From positions 1 to 64,000 of the forward strand of contig JBAMJV010000899.1 of NCBI GenBank assembly GCA_037951105.1: 64,000 nt of DNA, read 5' to 3'. Below the pieces are notes generated by a model. That model ran no database searches and was not told where the DNA came from. It was given only the letters and a program-made list of their open reading frames with translations. Positions within the stretch are counted from its first letter, which is position 1, and the number at the start of each line of letters is the position of its first letter. Positions 10,468-20,180 of the stretch are shown in pieces. Source of the DNA: Echinarachnius parma (Eukaryota; Echinodermata; Echinoidea; Clypeasteroida; Echinarachniidae). Position numbers and translations under genes: made by a program.

Positions 10468-10983
10468 TTAAAGGGGTAGTACATAGTAGTAATATAGTAA
10501 TAGTAATATTCTTTTGTGAGATAATGAAAAACTGAATGTAAAATTTGAAAGAGCATGCAATTTTAATGACGGAATAAACTTTATTTGATGAAAATCGGTG
10601 AAGAAACGGCTGAAATATCAATGAATATATTCGATCAGAATAAATCTGTGCCCCAGATTTATTCGATGATTTAACAAAATTAAAAAATGCGTACACTTTT
10701 TCAAAAATTTTCAAAAGAGGTTTTTAAAAAGTTGATGATCTTTTCAACAAAACATCACATGCATAATTTTGTATGAAAAATAGTTGAAACCAACGCTTTT
10801 TTTAGAGAGCGCCCTCTTGTGTTTTAATGGCATTTTTGGAATGATAACAGACTTTTTACTTAGTCGTTTGTAATTTTCTATACCTTTCGAGCATGGTTGA
10901 GATATAAATATTAGTTTGTAATGTTATTGTGCAGGTTTTGGTTACAAAAGCTCGGCCTTACCAAAACTGTACTACCCCTTTAA
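10468..10983. mobile_element. TTAA-flanked MITE, family A copy 2
   Basis: TTAA at 10468-10471 and 10980-10983 flanks AGGGGTAGTAC ends. It has the same interior as A1 in the same orientation, including the central palindrome (arms GAATAAATCTG and CAGATTTATTC near 10637-10664). GCGCCCTCTTGTG at 10809-10821 is a good CTCF-type core on the minus strand. The sister duplicate at about 10069 shows the empty TTAA site. Confidence 0.92.
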
Positions 10984-11219
10984 ATTTTAAAATACCCCTA
11001 CTCAATTCTAAATGCTTCTAAAGTCCTTGCCTATTGACCCATCTTTCTGCCAGGGGTCGTACGTATAACATGTATACATTACACGCAGGTACATGTATAA
11101 AATATTAAATTACTCAAAATAGATTGAGAGCAAATGAGAAGTCAAAATGACTGTAGGTTGTCTATGCCAAGTTGCTTCACTACAATTGAAATACCAGTTC
11201 TTGAATCTTTCCACTGTTT

Positions 11220-11405
11220 CTCTGTGTGTGTGTTTGTGTGTGTATATTATACATTGTTCTTGTTTGTGTCTATGTGTGTGATATATTATGTATGCATGTA
11301 AAATTGTGTTTGTGTTTGAGTGTGTGTGCATGTGTAAGTATGTATGGAGGGTGTATCATGTGTATGTATGTATGTGTGCGTTTGCATGTGTGTGAGGGTG
11401 TGCTT
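11220..11405. repeat. TG-rich microsatellite tract
   Basis: Interrupted (TG)n with TGTATG interruptions. Cys/Val-rich open frames on it are artefacts. Confidence 0.9.
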
Positions 11406-11439
11406 GTGGAACATGCTAGTGTTGGGTGTTCAATGTTCA

Positions 11440-11750
11440 AATCAGCGAAAAAATTAATATTTTTATTTCGGGGGCTCCTTTTATCATCTCGGGGGCTACA
11501 AATTTCCGGGCTCTTTTTCGAATTTCAGGGGCTACTATTAAGCTCTTATGCTGTAAGTGATCATCTCATGAGCATTTGATCACGATCCAAACAGAAAATC
11601 CCCCCAGAAAATCCCCAAAATCCAAAAAAAAATAAAATAAATAAATACAAAAATACATATTTTTTCTTTTTTCGGGGGCTCTTTTGGGCATTTGGGGTGC
11701 GAATTCGCCCAGCCGCCCCGTGTATATTTTTCGCTGGTTCAGATACTTGT
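11440..11750 (+). repeat. Dispersed repeat R, copy 3
   Basis: CGGGGGCTCC, CGGGGGCTACAA, CGGGCTCTTTTTCGAATTTC and TTTCGGGGGCTCTTTTGGGC end in GCGAATTCGCCC and CCCCGTGTATATTTTT. It shares the ATGCTGTAAGTGATCAT insert with copy 2. Confidence 0.85.
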
Positions 11751-11960
11751 TTGTTTATAAACTATAGAAGTTAAATTCAGGTTAACAACTGCAATTGAAC
11801 CTTCGGCTAATCTAAGGGAAAAATTTCATTAAAAAATCAGGAGGAATTATGGCTGTCGGTTTATGAAGCAAAAGGTGCATTTTCATAGATTATGTGTTTT
11901 GTTTTCTTCTCCAGTCTTCATTGAAGTTCGTTTCATAGTCATAGTTTATGTTTGTGTGTA
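11751..11960. other. No gene seen
   Basis: Unremarkable AT-rich spacer. Confidence 0.4.
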
Positions 11961-11964
11961 GTGA

Positions 11965-12935
11965 GTGATGTGATCCGTCGAAGTATTAATTCTTAAAGGG
12001 CAATGAAACTAAGGCTTTCGGCTATTATTATCGTTTAGAGGGTGAACAGACATTTTATTTGATACATAACTTGGCAATTTTGGCCTCCTGGATTCCATGA
12101 AATCCTAACGTGAACATACCCACATTTTACTTATTCTTACGGCGGCAAAAGGTGATGGGAGCGGCCATGTTCTTGTAATTGCCCGACATGCTTTTCACTG
12201 ATTTACAGACTCGTCAAAGCATCTACAAGTATTCAGACAATGGGTTCAATAGGTCCTATTGAAATGCATTAGTGCATATCACTGACCATAAGTCCGCACA
12301 CACCTAATAATGGCGGCCTCCAGTGTTCGCATGAATATTGGTAAGCCCGATAGAGTTTTCACATATTTCTCCCAAAGCAGAAATCTGAGTCGGAGTTATG
12401 TTATATATAATAAAAAAGGCATATTACGATATATCAAGTAGGATAAACTCTATTCTTGAGTTGCATTGCCCTTTAAGGTAATGTCATCCTTTAAGGTTTA
12501 TTGATGATGTCCTCTTTTGCAATAATTTTGGTTAACCCCATTCCCTTCAAGAATCTGAAATCCGCATAGACTTTCTACATGCGCAACAGGTTCCGTAGGC
12601 AAGAGGTTACATGGCAAATTGCTAACACGCAAGGTGTATTGTGACTGCTTAATCTTGAGCATTATTATTTCAGTCTTGTCCAAAAGCTGAACTCTTTCTT
12701 TCTATAGATCCTTTATATGTCCTCGGTCTGTTGAAGTATGAATTCTTAAGGTAAGGTCATCCTTTAAGGTTCATAGATGATGTCCTCTTTTGCAATAATT
12801 TTGGTTAACCCCGTTCCCTTCAAGAATCTGAAATCCGCATAGACTTTCTACATGCGCAACAGGTTTTCGTAGCTGAGAGGTTAAATGGCAAATTGCTTGC
12901 ATGCAAATTGTATTGAGACTGTGTTCTCTTAACCT
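11965..12935. repeat. ~240-bp tandem duplication, first copy interrupted by MITE C
   Basis: GAAGTATTAATTCTTAA (11980-11996), then after element C AAGGTAATGTCATCCTTTAA (12475 on). The second copy reads GAAGTATGAATTCTTAAGGT without a break at 12733-12752. Downstream both contain TTTTGCAATAATTTTGGTTA, AAGAATCTGAAATCCGCATA and CATGCGCAACAGGTT. Confidence 0.9.
11993..12476. mobile_element. TTAA-flanked MITE, family C
   Basis: TTAA (11993-11996 and 12473-12476) flanks AGGGCAATGAAACTAAGG and, inverted, AGGGCAATGCAACTCAAG. The tandem sister copy at 12746-12749 keeps a single TTAA, which proves precise insertion. The interior of about 476 bp is non-coding and includes GGAGCGGCCATGTTC. Confidence 0.9.
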
Positions 12936-12954
12936 GTTCACTTTGAGAATCTGA

Positions 12955-13630
12955 AATCCCCATATATTCACCCTTTTTTGCCATTGAAATCCTGCCCATT
13001 TTTACATGGCTCATGCAATATTTCTAGTTCTAATATTTATGAGAACCTAAATATTTGAAAAATTTCAATGCGAAAAGGCTAATTTTGTTTGTACCAAAAT
13101 GTTACCCCGTTCCCATTTGAATCCTGCCAATGTTTACATGGCTACGGTTAGCATTTCAATACTCAATATATTTATGAGAACATTAATATTTGAAGGATTT
13201 CAAATGCGAAAAGTTATTTTTGTTGCTACCAACATGTCACCCCCTTTACCATTTAAAGCCTCCCTATAGATCTTGTTTATATCAAAGCTCCTGCAATACT
13301 TCAAATAGTAATGAGAACTTTTTTGAAGGATTTAAAATGCGAAGAAGGGTTATTTTGTTGCTACCAACATGTCACCCCCTTCACCATTTAAAGCCTCCCT
13401 ATAGATCTTGTTTACATCAAAACTCCTGCAATACTTCAAATAGTAATGAGAACTTTAATATTTGAAGGATTTAAAATGCAAAAAAGGGTTATTTTGTTGG
13501 TACCCCTTTTTCCATTTTAATTGTGCCAATGTGACATGTGGCTACTGACAGCGTTTCAATACTTCAAATGGTAATGAGAATATATGAATATATTTGAAGG
13601 ATTCAAATGCTAAAAAGGGTTATGTTTTGC
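12955..13630. repeat. ~125-bp tandem array, five units
   Basis: Units share CCATTTGAATCCTGCCAATG, TTACATGGCT, AATATTTATGAGAAC, ATTTGAAGGATTTCAAATGC and TTGTTGCTACCAACATGTCA. They start near 12975, 13110, 13248, 13381 and 13506. Units 3 and 4 are closest, so expansion was stepwise. Confidence 0.85.
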
Positions 13631-14215
13631 AATACAGAGACATTTTGTCCAGGTTTGCTTGGAAACGCCCAGTACAACCCTCTGATGATCATGAGATTGT
13701 GCAAAGTTCACTTTTGTAGGGCAATTCTGATAAGCTTTTTGAATGATTTGCCCAGGGGGGAAAAAAAACTGTGTGGGACAACATAATTCCATAATGTATT
13801 TTTGTAGCAGAGTATGGAAACTTTAGTTACCTGAAAGTTGAAAATAGCAAAGAAAATCTGCAAAATAGTTCTGAGTAAATTCTATTGTATCTCATTCTCA
13901 TGGAACATAGTTTCTGCAACAGGCTATATGACATACATGTAGTCCTTGTCTGAACTCCCCCTTGTTTGATACGAGTTAGAGCCAATGATTCCAATTACCT
14001 TACAGTAGGGAATTAGCTGGGTTGACTTTTGAGTCCCTCACCCCTGGTATAACTGGAGAATGAGCTCAATTCTCAGTTGTATAACATAGAACATGGTTTG
14101 TGCAACAGTCCTTATCTCCGTGACATAGTTCTTGTCGGAACTCCCCCTGATTTGCTCCCCAGACCTGCCCCCACATCCCATGTGTTGTGTCTCAAGTCTC
14201 ATACTCTTGGCGCCC
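13631..14215. other. No gene seen
   Basis: Contains a weak repeat of CATAGTTTCTGCAACAG / CATGGTTTGTGCAACAG (13910 and 14092) with nearby GTCCTTGTCTGAACTCCCCC / GTTCTTGTCGGAACTCCCCC phrases. This suggests an old ~185-bp duplication. No coding evidence. Confidence 0.4.
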
Positions 14216-14219
14216 TTTT

Positions 14220-14565
14220 GTCCAATACCGCTTTCAGACGGGCTTTAATCCGTCTGACACCAGTAGAGTACTAGTAGAATATGTGAATTGGTCTCTTGGC
14301 ATCCCACATTTTCAGATCAGCTCTGATTGGAATGATACCAACAGAAACCTGATAGAATTCTTGCAAGGGCGAATCGTTCTTTTGGCATCCTGCATGTCCA
14401 ATGCCGATTTCAGACATACTGTAATCGGTGTGACACCAGGTAGAGTACTAATAGAATTCTTCCAAATGTGAATGGTTCTCTTGGCATCCCACATACACTT
14501 TCAGACCGACTCTGATTGGAATGATACCAACAAAAACCTGATCAATTGGACTTTCATCTGATGCG
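14220..14565. repeat. ~185-bp dimeric tandem repeat
   Basis: TCCAATACCGCTTTCAGACG / TCCAATGCCGATTTCAGACA and TGATTGGAATGATACCAACA (twice) recur. Each repeat is itself made of two ~95-bp related halves (CTCTTGGCATCCCACAT / CTTTTGGCATCCTGCAT). Confidence 0.8.
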
Positions 14566-14950
14566 GCCGTTCAGATAGGGCACTTCAACGATTGCATGCA
14601 TCCAGACCCAGTGAAAGTTGGGTTAGTCTGAAAGGCGTACTATAGATGTTGTAAACAATGGAACTATCTAGAGATTTCTTTTATTACCTTGAACTAAGTA
14701 TCAACTCTCTTCATCTTGCTTTGGTTTCCCCGCTTTGCCTGAATTATATATCTCTTCCTCCCCCGTTTAGCGTGGTTTACACCACCCACTCCATGACCAC
14801 TCCATCCCCTCCACTCTATTTTGTACTTTTAATGTCGTTTCTCAATAAACGTGAAGAGTTGGATGATGTAAACAGCCCATTAAAAGATAGTAAGGCGTGG
14901 GGATGCTACACCTCGGATATTAATGTATTTGTATAGCGCCTAATGCAGAA
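14566..14950. other. No gene seen
   Basis: A 92-codon frame (14658-14936) is hydrophobic but matches no family I know and has no convincing splice context. Confidence 0.35.
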
Positions 14951-14954
14951 CAGC

Positions 14955-15215
14955 CTCTAAGCCAGGACCCAGGGCAAGTAAATATCGATGTCGGGCAAGT
15001 AAAATTTCATGAATGGTCTAGTTTGCTTGCCCGATTGGGCAACTTAAATATCTCTTCAACTGTAGTAGTAGAGTGTAATTCCATACATGACAATCTCATT
15101 TAGAAGTAAGTGGGCAAGTAAATTTTCTGTTTGGGCAAGTAAGATTTGAACATTTGTGATATTACTTGCCCGAATGGGCTAGTAGAGAAAAACGTTTGTG
15201 TGGAGGCTTGTCTAA
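14955..15215 (+). repeat. Dispersed repeat F, copy 2
   Basis: GGGCAAGTAAATATCGATGT, CGGGCAAGTAAAATTTCATG, TGGTCTAGTTTGCTTGCCCG, ATTGGGCAACTTAAAT and GTGTGGAGGCTTGTCTAAG. Nearly full length; it helps define the family consensus. Confidence 0.85.
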
Positions 15216-15309
15216 GCACTTTCATTATTATCCCTGCCCTGGTCATTTGGTGCAGCTCAGACCCGCACAATTATCTTGTACGCATTCTCAACTCCCTGGT
15301 GAGCAAACT

Positions 15310-15512
15310 AGCCGCGGGCTTCCAAAAAGGTGCGTAAGACTAGTTGCCACTAGACCAGGTACCCATTTATTATATACCTGGGTAGAGAGCAGCAATAGTG
15401 AATTAGATGTCTTCCTGAAGGACAAACGCAGTGGGTGTACATGTGGGGTTTGAACTCTGGATCTCATGATTGGAAAGCCCGCGCTCTACCAATCTTGCCA
15501 CACCACGTCCAC
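15310..15512 (-). mobile_element. tRNA-derived SINE
   Basis: Read on the minus strand, the head begins GGACGTGGTGTGGCAAGATT and GGTAGAGCGCGGGC (box A-like). It continues with an anticodon-arm-like segment, then AGAGTTCAAACCCC (box B-like). The body carries TCCTTCAGGAAGACATC and a hairpin with arms CCAGGTA / TACCTGG near 15355-15385. This head-body layout is typical of tRNA-derived SINEs. Boxes are partly degraded, so the copy is probably old. No flanking target duplication was identified. Confidence 0.75.
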
Positions 15513-15514
15513 AT

Positions 15515-16041
15515 ATAGGGCTCCTATCCACCAGCAAAAAAAAGCGGATCCACATTTTGAACTAGGCTATTTTGTGCCACTGCTCAACACTGAGCCAGCG
15601 TGTATTAATACATCTTATTTTATAGATCTTTGAAGGAATTGAAGTCTGGGAGAAGACAATGGGAATGCTCTTTCATCGCCCCGATGGGTTGACCCGCATC
15701 TGAACCCCCCTCATCTCCTGCCCTCTTCCTCCCCCAGGGCCTGTCCTGGGAACTTCCCTTACTGCCTGCCTGGCTACTGCCCATCTCACTCCTAGCCACT
15801 AGTAAATAAAAGGCTTGGGCCTATTTAGCCCCTGAAATGCCAAAAGAGCCCCCCCCCCCCCTAAAAAAAACTTGAAAAGTAGCCACCTCTCCCTAACAGC
15901 ATCCATTGTTGCATCGCTGCCATCTTCCCCTCCCTACTACCATCAAAACAAGAATACATTGTGTCTCGGGCCGATTTAGTCCCTGAAATGCCAAAATACC
16001 CCCCCCCCCCCTAAAGAGCCCTGAAAAAAAATACTACCCCT
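15515..16041 (-). repeat. Degenerate R fragments in pyrimidine-rich spacer
   Basis: TAGCCCCTGAAATGCCAAAA (15828) and TTAGTCCCTGAAATGCCAAA (15979), each followed by a C tract (12-13 C), are two R fragments about 150 bp apart in a local duplication. The rest is CT-rich spacer. Confidence 0.65.
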
Positions 16042-16492
16042 TTAAAGGACCTAAAGAATACAACGTACTTTGACACTTATTCCATAGTTGATGACTTGAA
16101 ACATAGGTCTGCCGAAAAAAAATCCATGAAAATAAACACAGTAGTGATTTAAGACTAGTTTTCTGATGCCAAATCTCACTTAGCAGCCAGTTTACGCCCC
16201 ACCCACATTTAGGGTCTGGAATCGGCAGCGTGATCGACATGTGATTGACAATTCATTGGCTTACGTCATGACGCGTCATCTACAGAATTTAGTTCATTAG
16301 TCCGTTCTTTAGATGACGTCACATTTTGGCGATTTAAAAGGGGCGTTCCCAGGACAATTAGATATTTACTAATTACCCCAAAATTGCTTGATTTCATGAG
16401 AAATGACTGCCAAATTCTTTTTCTTCGGGAAAATTACATATAGAGAGCAGAATTGTGAAAATTAGGCCATCTAGACGCTGTAGTTCCTTTAA
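16042..16492. mobile_element. TTAA-flanked MITE, family D
   Basis: TTAA at 16042-16045 and 16489-16492 encloses AGGACCTAAAG and, inverted, AGGAACTACAG. The interior (443 bp) contains TACGTCATGACGCGTCATC and GATGACGTCAC, that is several CRE-like TGACG words. No coding capacity. Confidence 0.75.
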
Positions 16493-16559
16493 CTCTCCCC
16501 ATGTACCTTAGCGCTTGCCCATCTCCTCTCCCTACTCCTATCTGAACAAACCAGAGGGC

Positions 16560-16600
16560 GTGGGGCAATGTAGCCCCTGAAATGCCCTAAAAATTGCCAC
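16560..16600 (-). repeat. R fragment at the minisatellite edge
   Basis: GTAGCCCCTGAAATGCCCTA matches the 5-prime phrase of R. The minisatellite begins only 20 bp further on. Confidence 0.6.
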
Positions 16601-16609
16601 CCATCCAAC

Positions 16610-17312
16610 TCCCCCCCCCCCCCCCATGCGTCAAAGCAGTCTCCCCCCCCCATGCGTCAAAGCAGTCTCCCTTGCTGCGTGGCTACCCCCCCCCCCCCCC
16701 CATGCGTCAAAGCAGTCTCCCTTGCTGCGTGGCTACCCCCCCCCCCCATGCGTCAAAGCAGTCTCCCTTGCTGCGTGGCTACCCCCCCCCCTATGCGTCA
16801 AAGCAGTCTTCCTTGCTGCGTGGCTACCCCCCCCCCCCCATGCGTCAAAGCAGTCTCCATTGCTGCGTGGCTACCCCCCCCCCCCATGCGTCAAAGCAGT
16901 CTCCCTTGCTGCGTGGCTACCCCCCCCCCCCCATGCGTCAAAGCAGTCTCCCTTGCTGCGTGACTACCCCCCCCCCCCCCATGCGTCAAAGCAGTCTCCC
17001 TTGCTGCGTGGCTACCCCCCCCCCCCCCCTATGCGTCAAAGCAATCTTCCTTGCTGCGTGGCTACCCCCCCCCCCCCATGCGTCAAAGCAGTCTCCCTTG
17101 CTGCGTGGCTACCCCCACCCCCCCCCCCCCCCCATGCGTCAAAGCAGTCTCCCTTGCTGCGTGGCTACCCCCCCCCCCCCCCCATGCGTCAAAGCAGTCT
17201 CCCTTGCTGCGTGACTACCCCCCCCCCCATGCGTCAAAGCAGTCTCCCTTGCTGCGTGACTACCCCCCCCCTCCCATGCGTCGAAGCAGTCTCCCTTGCT
17301 GCGTGGCTACCC
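16610..17312. repeat. Minisatellite: 35-bp core plus variable C tract, about 15 copies
   Basis: Core ATGCGTCAAAGCAGTCTCCC then TTGCTGCGTGGCTAC, followed by 8-20 C. The cores are nearly invariant (a few TATGCG, TTCC, GTGACTAC variants), while tract length changes in nearly every unit. All three forward frames stay open for hundreds of bases because the core has no stop in two of three phases. This is not evidence of a protein. Confidence 0.95.
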
Positions 17313-17354
17313 CCCTCACCTGCCCTCCCCACTCCCATCCACCTATCGATTCGA

Positions 17355-17420
17355 TTTAGCCTTTGAAATGCCAAAAAAGAGCCCCTGAAAATCATAAAAG
17401 AGCCCTGTAAAATTGCATTC
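17355..17420 (-). repeat. R fragment
   Basis: TTAGCCTTTGAAATGCCAAA, AAGAGCCCCTGAAAATCATA and AAAGAGCCCTGTAAAATTGC. It lies on the other side of the minisatellite from the 16560 fragment, which suggests that the array grew inside or beside an R copy. Confidence 0.7.
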
Positions 17421-17497
17421 ATCGCCACCCCTCCAACTCCCCCTATCCCTTGCAGCTCTGATCCATAAAGTAGGATGCTCTCTACCACGGGCCCTAC

Positions 17498-17879
17498 CAG
17501 AGATGCCAACCATTCCGTTTTTGCCGTAATTGTTAGTTTTTTCACGCAAAATACGGCAGTACGTACTACGTTTTCCCCTAATAAAATACGTTTTCTTGGA
17601 GAAAAAAAAAGATTAAAAAAAAGATAAAAAAGCTAAACTATTACTCCAGATACATATTTTAAATATAACACAAATAAAGCGAACAAACTCATACAAACGC
17701 TGGTGTTATCGAACGAACCAACTTTTATATTAACGCACACGTAAAGGGTATATTTTGCGAAAAAATATGTTTTTTTGCCGCTAAAGGTTGGCAGCTCTGA
17801 AAATACTTTTTTGGGGTTCAAAATACTGTTTTTTACCTCTCAGAATACTTTTTTTGGTTTGTGAAGGTTGGCATCTCTG
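17498..17879. mobile_element. MITE with 6-bp target duplication, family K copy 2
   Basis: 382 bp, ends CAGAGATGCCAACC and, inverted, CAGAGATGCCAACC (perfect 14-bp inverted repeat). CCCTAC stands directly outside both ends (17492-17497 and 17880-17885). The interior is T-rich with AATACG/AATACTTTTTT phrases and no coding frame. A 6-bp duplication is uncommon: Dada is one superfamily reported with 6-7 bp, but I cannot assign this one. Confidence 0.85.
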
Positions 17880-17885
17880 CCCTAC

Positions 17886-18145
17886 AATTATGTAACTTTT
17901 CTAGATCTTGAAGTGTTAGATTGCCAAATGTGGTAAAATTTAGTACACGCACTCCATGCTTGACCTTTGCGTGATAATGAAATCTTTCTTAGGTTAGCAA
18001 CGTAAGATTCTAGGTATTTAATGTCATTGACTTCCCCTGCTGAATCCCTTTCATATTCTTTACCCCCGCCGCCTTTCTCTATAATTATAGACAATCCCCC
18101 AAGCCAAGAGGGATGAGTCTAGCTGGTCCACTGCAAAAGAACCAC
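17886..18145. other. No gene seen
   Basis: Unremarkable spacer without repeat or coding signal. Confidence 0.4.
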
Positions 18146-18149
18146 GTAA

Positions 18150-18450
18150 ACATCCAATCAAATATTCATCCGAAGAAGAAACGTTGGGAAAAATAAAATG
18201 TATTAAATCTGCCGAGTGACAACTTCAGGCTTTAGAGAGATTAGTTCATCTCCTCAACCCAAGTTTCAACTACTTTTCAAGCTTACCTGCATCATGAACA
18301 GTTGTTATTCATCCGAAGAAAAATGTTGATAAATAAAATGTATTAAATTTGCGGAGTGACAACTTGAGGCTTTAGAGAGAGATAAGTTCCATCTCCTTAA
18401 CCCAAGGTTCAACTTGCCATCCCACTTTTCAAGCTTACCTGCATCATGGA
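18150..18450. repeat. ~145-bp tandem duplication, two copies plus a remnant
   Basis: TTCATCCGAAGAAGAAACGT / TTCATCCGAAGAAAAATGTT, AATAAAATGTATTAAAT, GAGTGACAACTT and TTTTCAAGCTTACCTGCATC occur twice. A third, weaker copy (TCAATATCTGAAGAAAAGAA, GACCTACGATTCAACTCGCC) lies at 18730-18820 beyond an R insertion. Confidence 0.8.
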
Positions 18451-18509
18451 AATAGCCAGTATTGCTCTTAAAAGTTGTTTTGCACTGATAGCTGTTTTGT
18501 TCTGCAAAT

Positions 18510-18635
18510 GCATAGGGGCTTTGTTACGACTTCCAGGGCTCTTTTTAGCATTTTGGAAGCATTTTGATATGCAAATTTATTTAAGGGCCCTTTTTATGAC
18601 TATCGGACTCTTTTTTAGCATTTTAGGGGCTTAAT
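18510..18635 (+). repeat. Degenerate R copy
   Basis: Pattern CAGGGCTCTTTTTAGCATTT, TGATATGCAAATTTATTTAA and TTTTTAGCATTTTAGGGGC follows the R order with decayed GGGGG words. Confidence 0.6.
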
Positions 18636-18829
18636 TGCTTGATTATTTGATTATTTTCTCTGCCCCACCCCCTCCCCATCCACACACACACACTGGCTTG
18701 TCCACAGGAAAGTAAGCATGATGTCAAAATTCAATCAATATCTGAAGAAAAGAAGAAAGGACAACCTCAGGCTTGAGTTCTTGAATCTCCTTGACCTACG
18801 ATTCAACTCGCCATTCTACAAGTGTAATA

Positions 18830-19180
18830 CAGGGCTCGAAACTAGCACTTGCCCTATTGCCCTTGGCAATTAAAAATTGATGTCGGGCAAGTAAAATTCA
18901 TAAATGGTCTATTGTTTGCCTGATTGGGCAACTAACATTTTGGTTCAACTACATGTATGAGAGAAAATATAATTTCTTATTTGTATCTCATCTCATCTAG
19001 AAAAAAAGAGAGAGAAATTTGCCAAGAAGAAGAGCTACCTAGCACCAATTAATTTGTCTTTATTTTCACATTGTTTTCTTGGGCAAGTAAAATTCCTGTT
19101 CGGGCTTGCATGTAACATTTTAAAAATGTGGCCAAACAGGCAAGTAGAAAATAAAGTTAGTGTTGAGGCTTGTGTAATAG
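18830..19180 (+). repeat. Dispersed repeat F, copy 3 (near full length)
   Basis: GGGCTCGAAACTAGCACTTG, GATGTCGGGCAAGTAAAATT, GCCTGATTGGGCAACTAACA, TCTCATCTAGAA, GGGCAAGTAAAATTCCTGTT and GTTGAGGCTTGTG. The order matches copies at 14955, 37330 and 53105. No reading frame is conserved among copies, so it is not evidently coding. Confidence 0.85.
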
Positions 19181-19246
19181 TAGTGTAAAATTGTCTGTTT
19201 GTAAGTTACTCTTATCCAGTTTTAGTGCCCTATCCCAGGCTTGAAA

Positions 19247-19476
19247 TTACTGTATCTGCCATATATTTCGCGAGGGTTTTATTTTTTGTGAATCGCGAAA
19301 TTAACAACACGCTAAAATATTGACTCCAAATGCAAAGCAATACATGTACATGTATTGCTTTGCATTACTGCACTAGCATCTCTCTCAAGACAGTCATGTT
19401 GGTAACGGCCGAACATGAAATTAACCACTCGCGAAATTGTCATAAAGTCCGGATTTGAGAAAATGTACAGTAGTAC
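19247..19476. mobile_element. L-like MITE with a 38-bp central palindrome
   Basis: Ends TACTGTATCTG and TACAGTA, with TTTCGCGAGG / CTCGCGAAAT phrases as in family L at 4299. At its centre (19329-19366) lies a perfect palindrome with arms AATGCAAAGCAATACATGT. The terminal repeats are short, so the exact ends are uncertain. Confidence 0.6.
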
Positions 19477-20180
19477 AGACCCAATGGCCTGGGTCTACCA
19501 AAGAGGAGCTACACGCCACTAGATTGTCAAATTGAAAAATTTCTTGACCGATTAAATAACAGATTTTGAATGATTCATACTTTGAAGGCTAGAAGCCAGA
19601 ATTAGACGGGCCCAAATAATGCATAATAGTAAAATATAAAAAACATGTAGAAACAAACCTTTTAAAATTCAAAGAAAATAATTTGTAAATCTTCATTCTT
19701 TTATTGTAATCCTTTAACTTTGAACAAAGGTCAATGTCTACTTCTCTTCAAGTTGGTAGCTAATATAATTTCCCCTTCTTAAAAATATGCCGCAAGTTTG
19801 AATGGGTGTAAATAGAAGTGAAAAGAATTCATATTTTATGTATTAATACTTAATAGGAACAGTGGCATCTATTTTTAGGGAGTTTTGCATAAAGTGAGAA
19901 CAAAAAAAAAATCAATTGTTACTGTTTGATTAAATGCGAAGCAAGCCAACCATATCAGATTGATACGTTTCATTACCCATCACAACGCAAGACCTATTCC
20001 CCCCCCCCCTCTTTTGTCGTTTGTTAATATGCTGATCAGTTCTATTTTGGGATGCAAAGCGTGAATTAAGTGCAAATATGTTTTTTTCTTTCTGCATTGT
20101 CTCGTGCAAAAAACGTGAGCGAGTTACTGCCATCCAGACAATCGGCTTGATCATTGTTTGAATAAGGGCGTGTGTGTACA
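19477..20180. other. No gene seen
   Basis: AT-rich; an 83-codon minus frame at 19930-20181 shows no domain. Confidence 0.4.

Larger units (their letters stand above)
10025..11090. repeat. ~145-bp duplication split by MITEs H1 and A2
   Basis: ATATAATCGGGACCTGGATG to TGCCAGGGGTCGCACATAAA (10035-10165) recurs as ATATAATCAGGACCTAGATG (10424 on) and TGCCAGGGGTCGTACG (11050). The second copy is interrupted at AAAACAATT by the A2 element. The first copy reads through AAAACAATTAAAAATGCCCC, so the duplication predates the A2 insertion. H1 lies between the copies. Confidence 0.85.

Noticed and set aside
15515-16041. ACTACCCCTTTAA at 16033-16045 as an A-family right end
   Set aside because: It overlaps the D element left TTAA, and no A interior lies to its left.
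16594-17366. Open frames up to 246 codons, in all three forward phases, rich in Pro/Ser/Gln/Cys
   Set aside because: They follow from the 35-bp core plus C tract repeat. Frame shifts with each tract, and all phases are open, so there is no sign of selection for protein.
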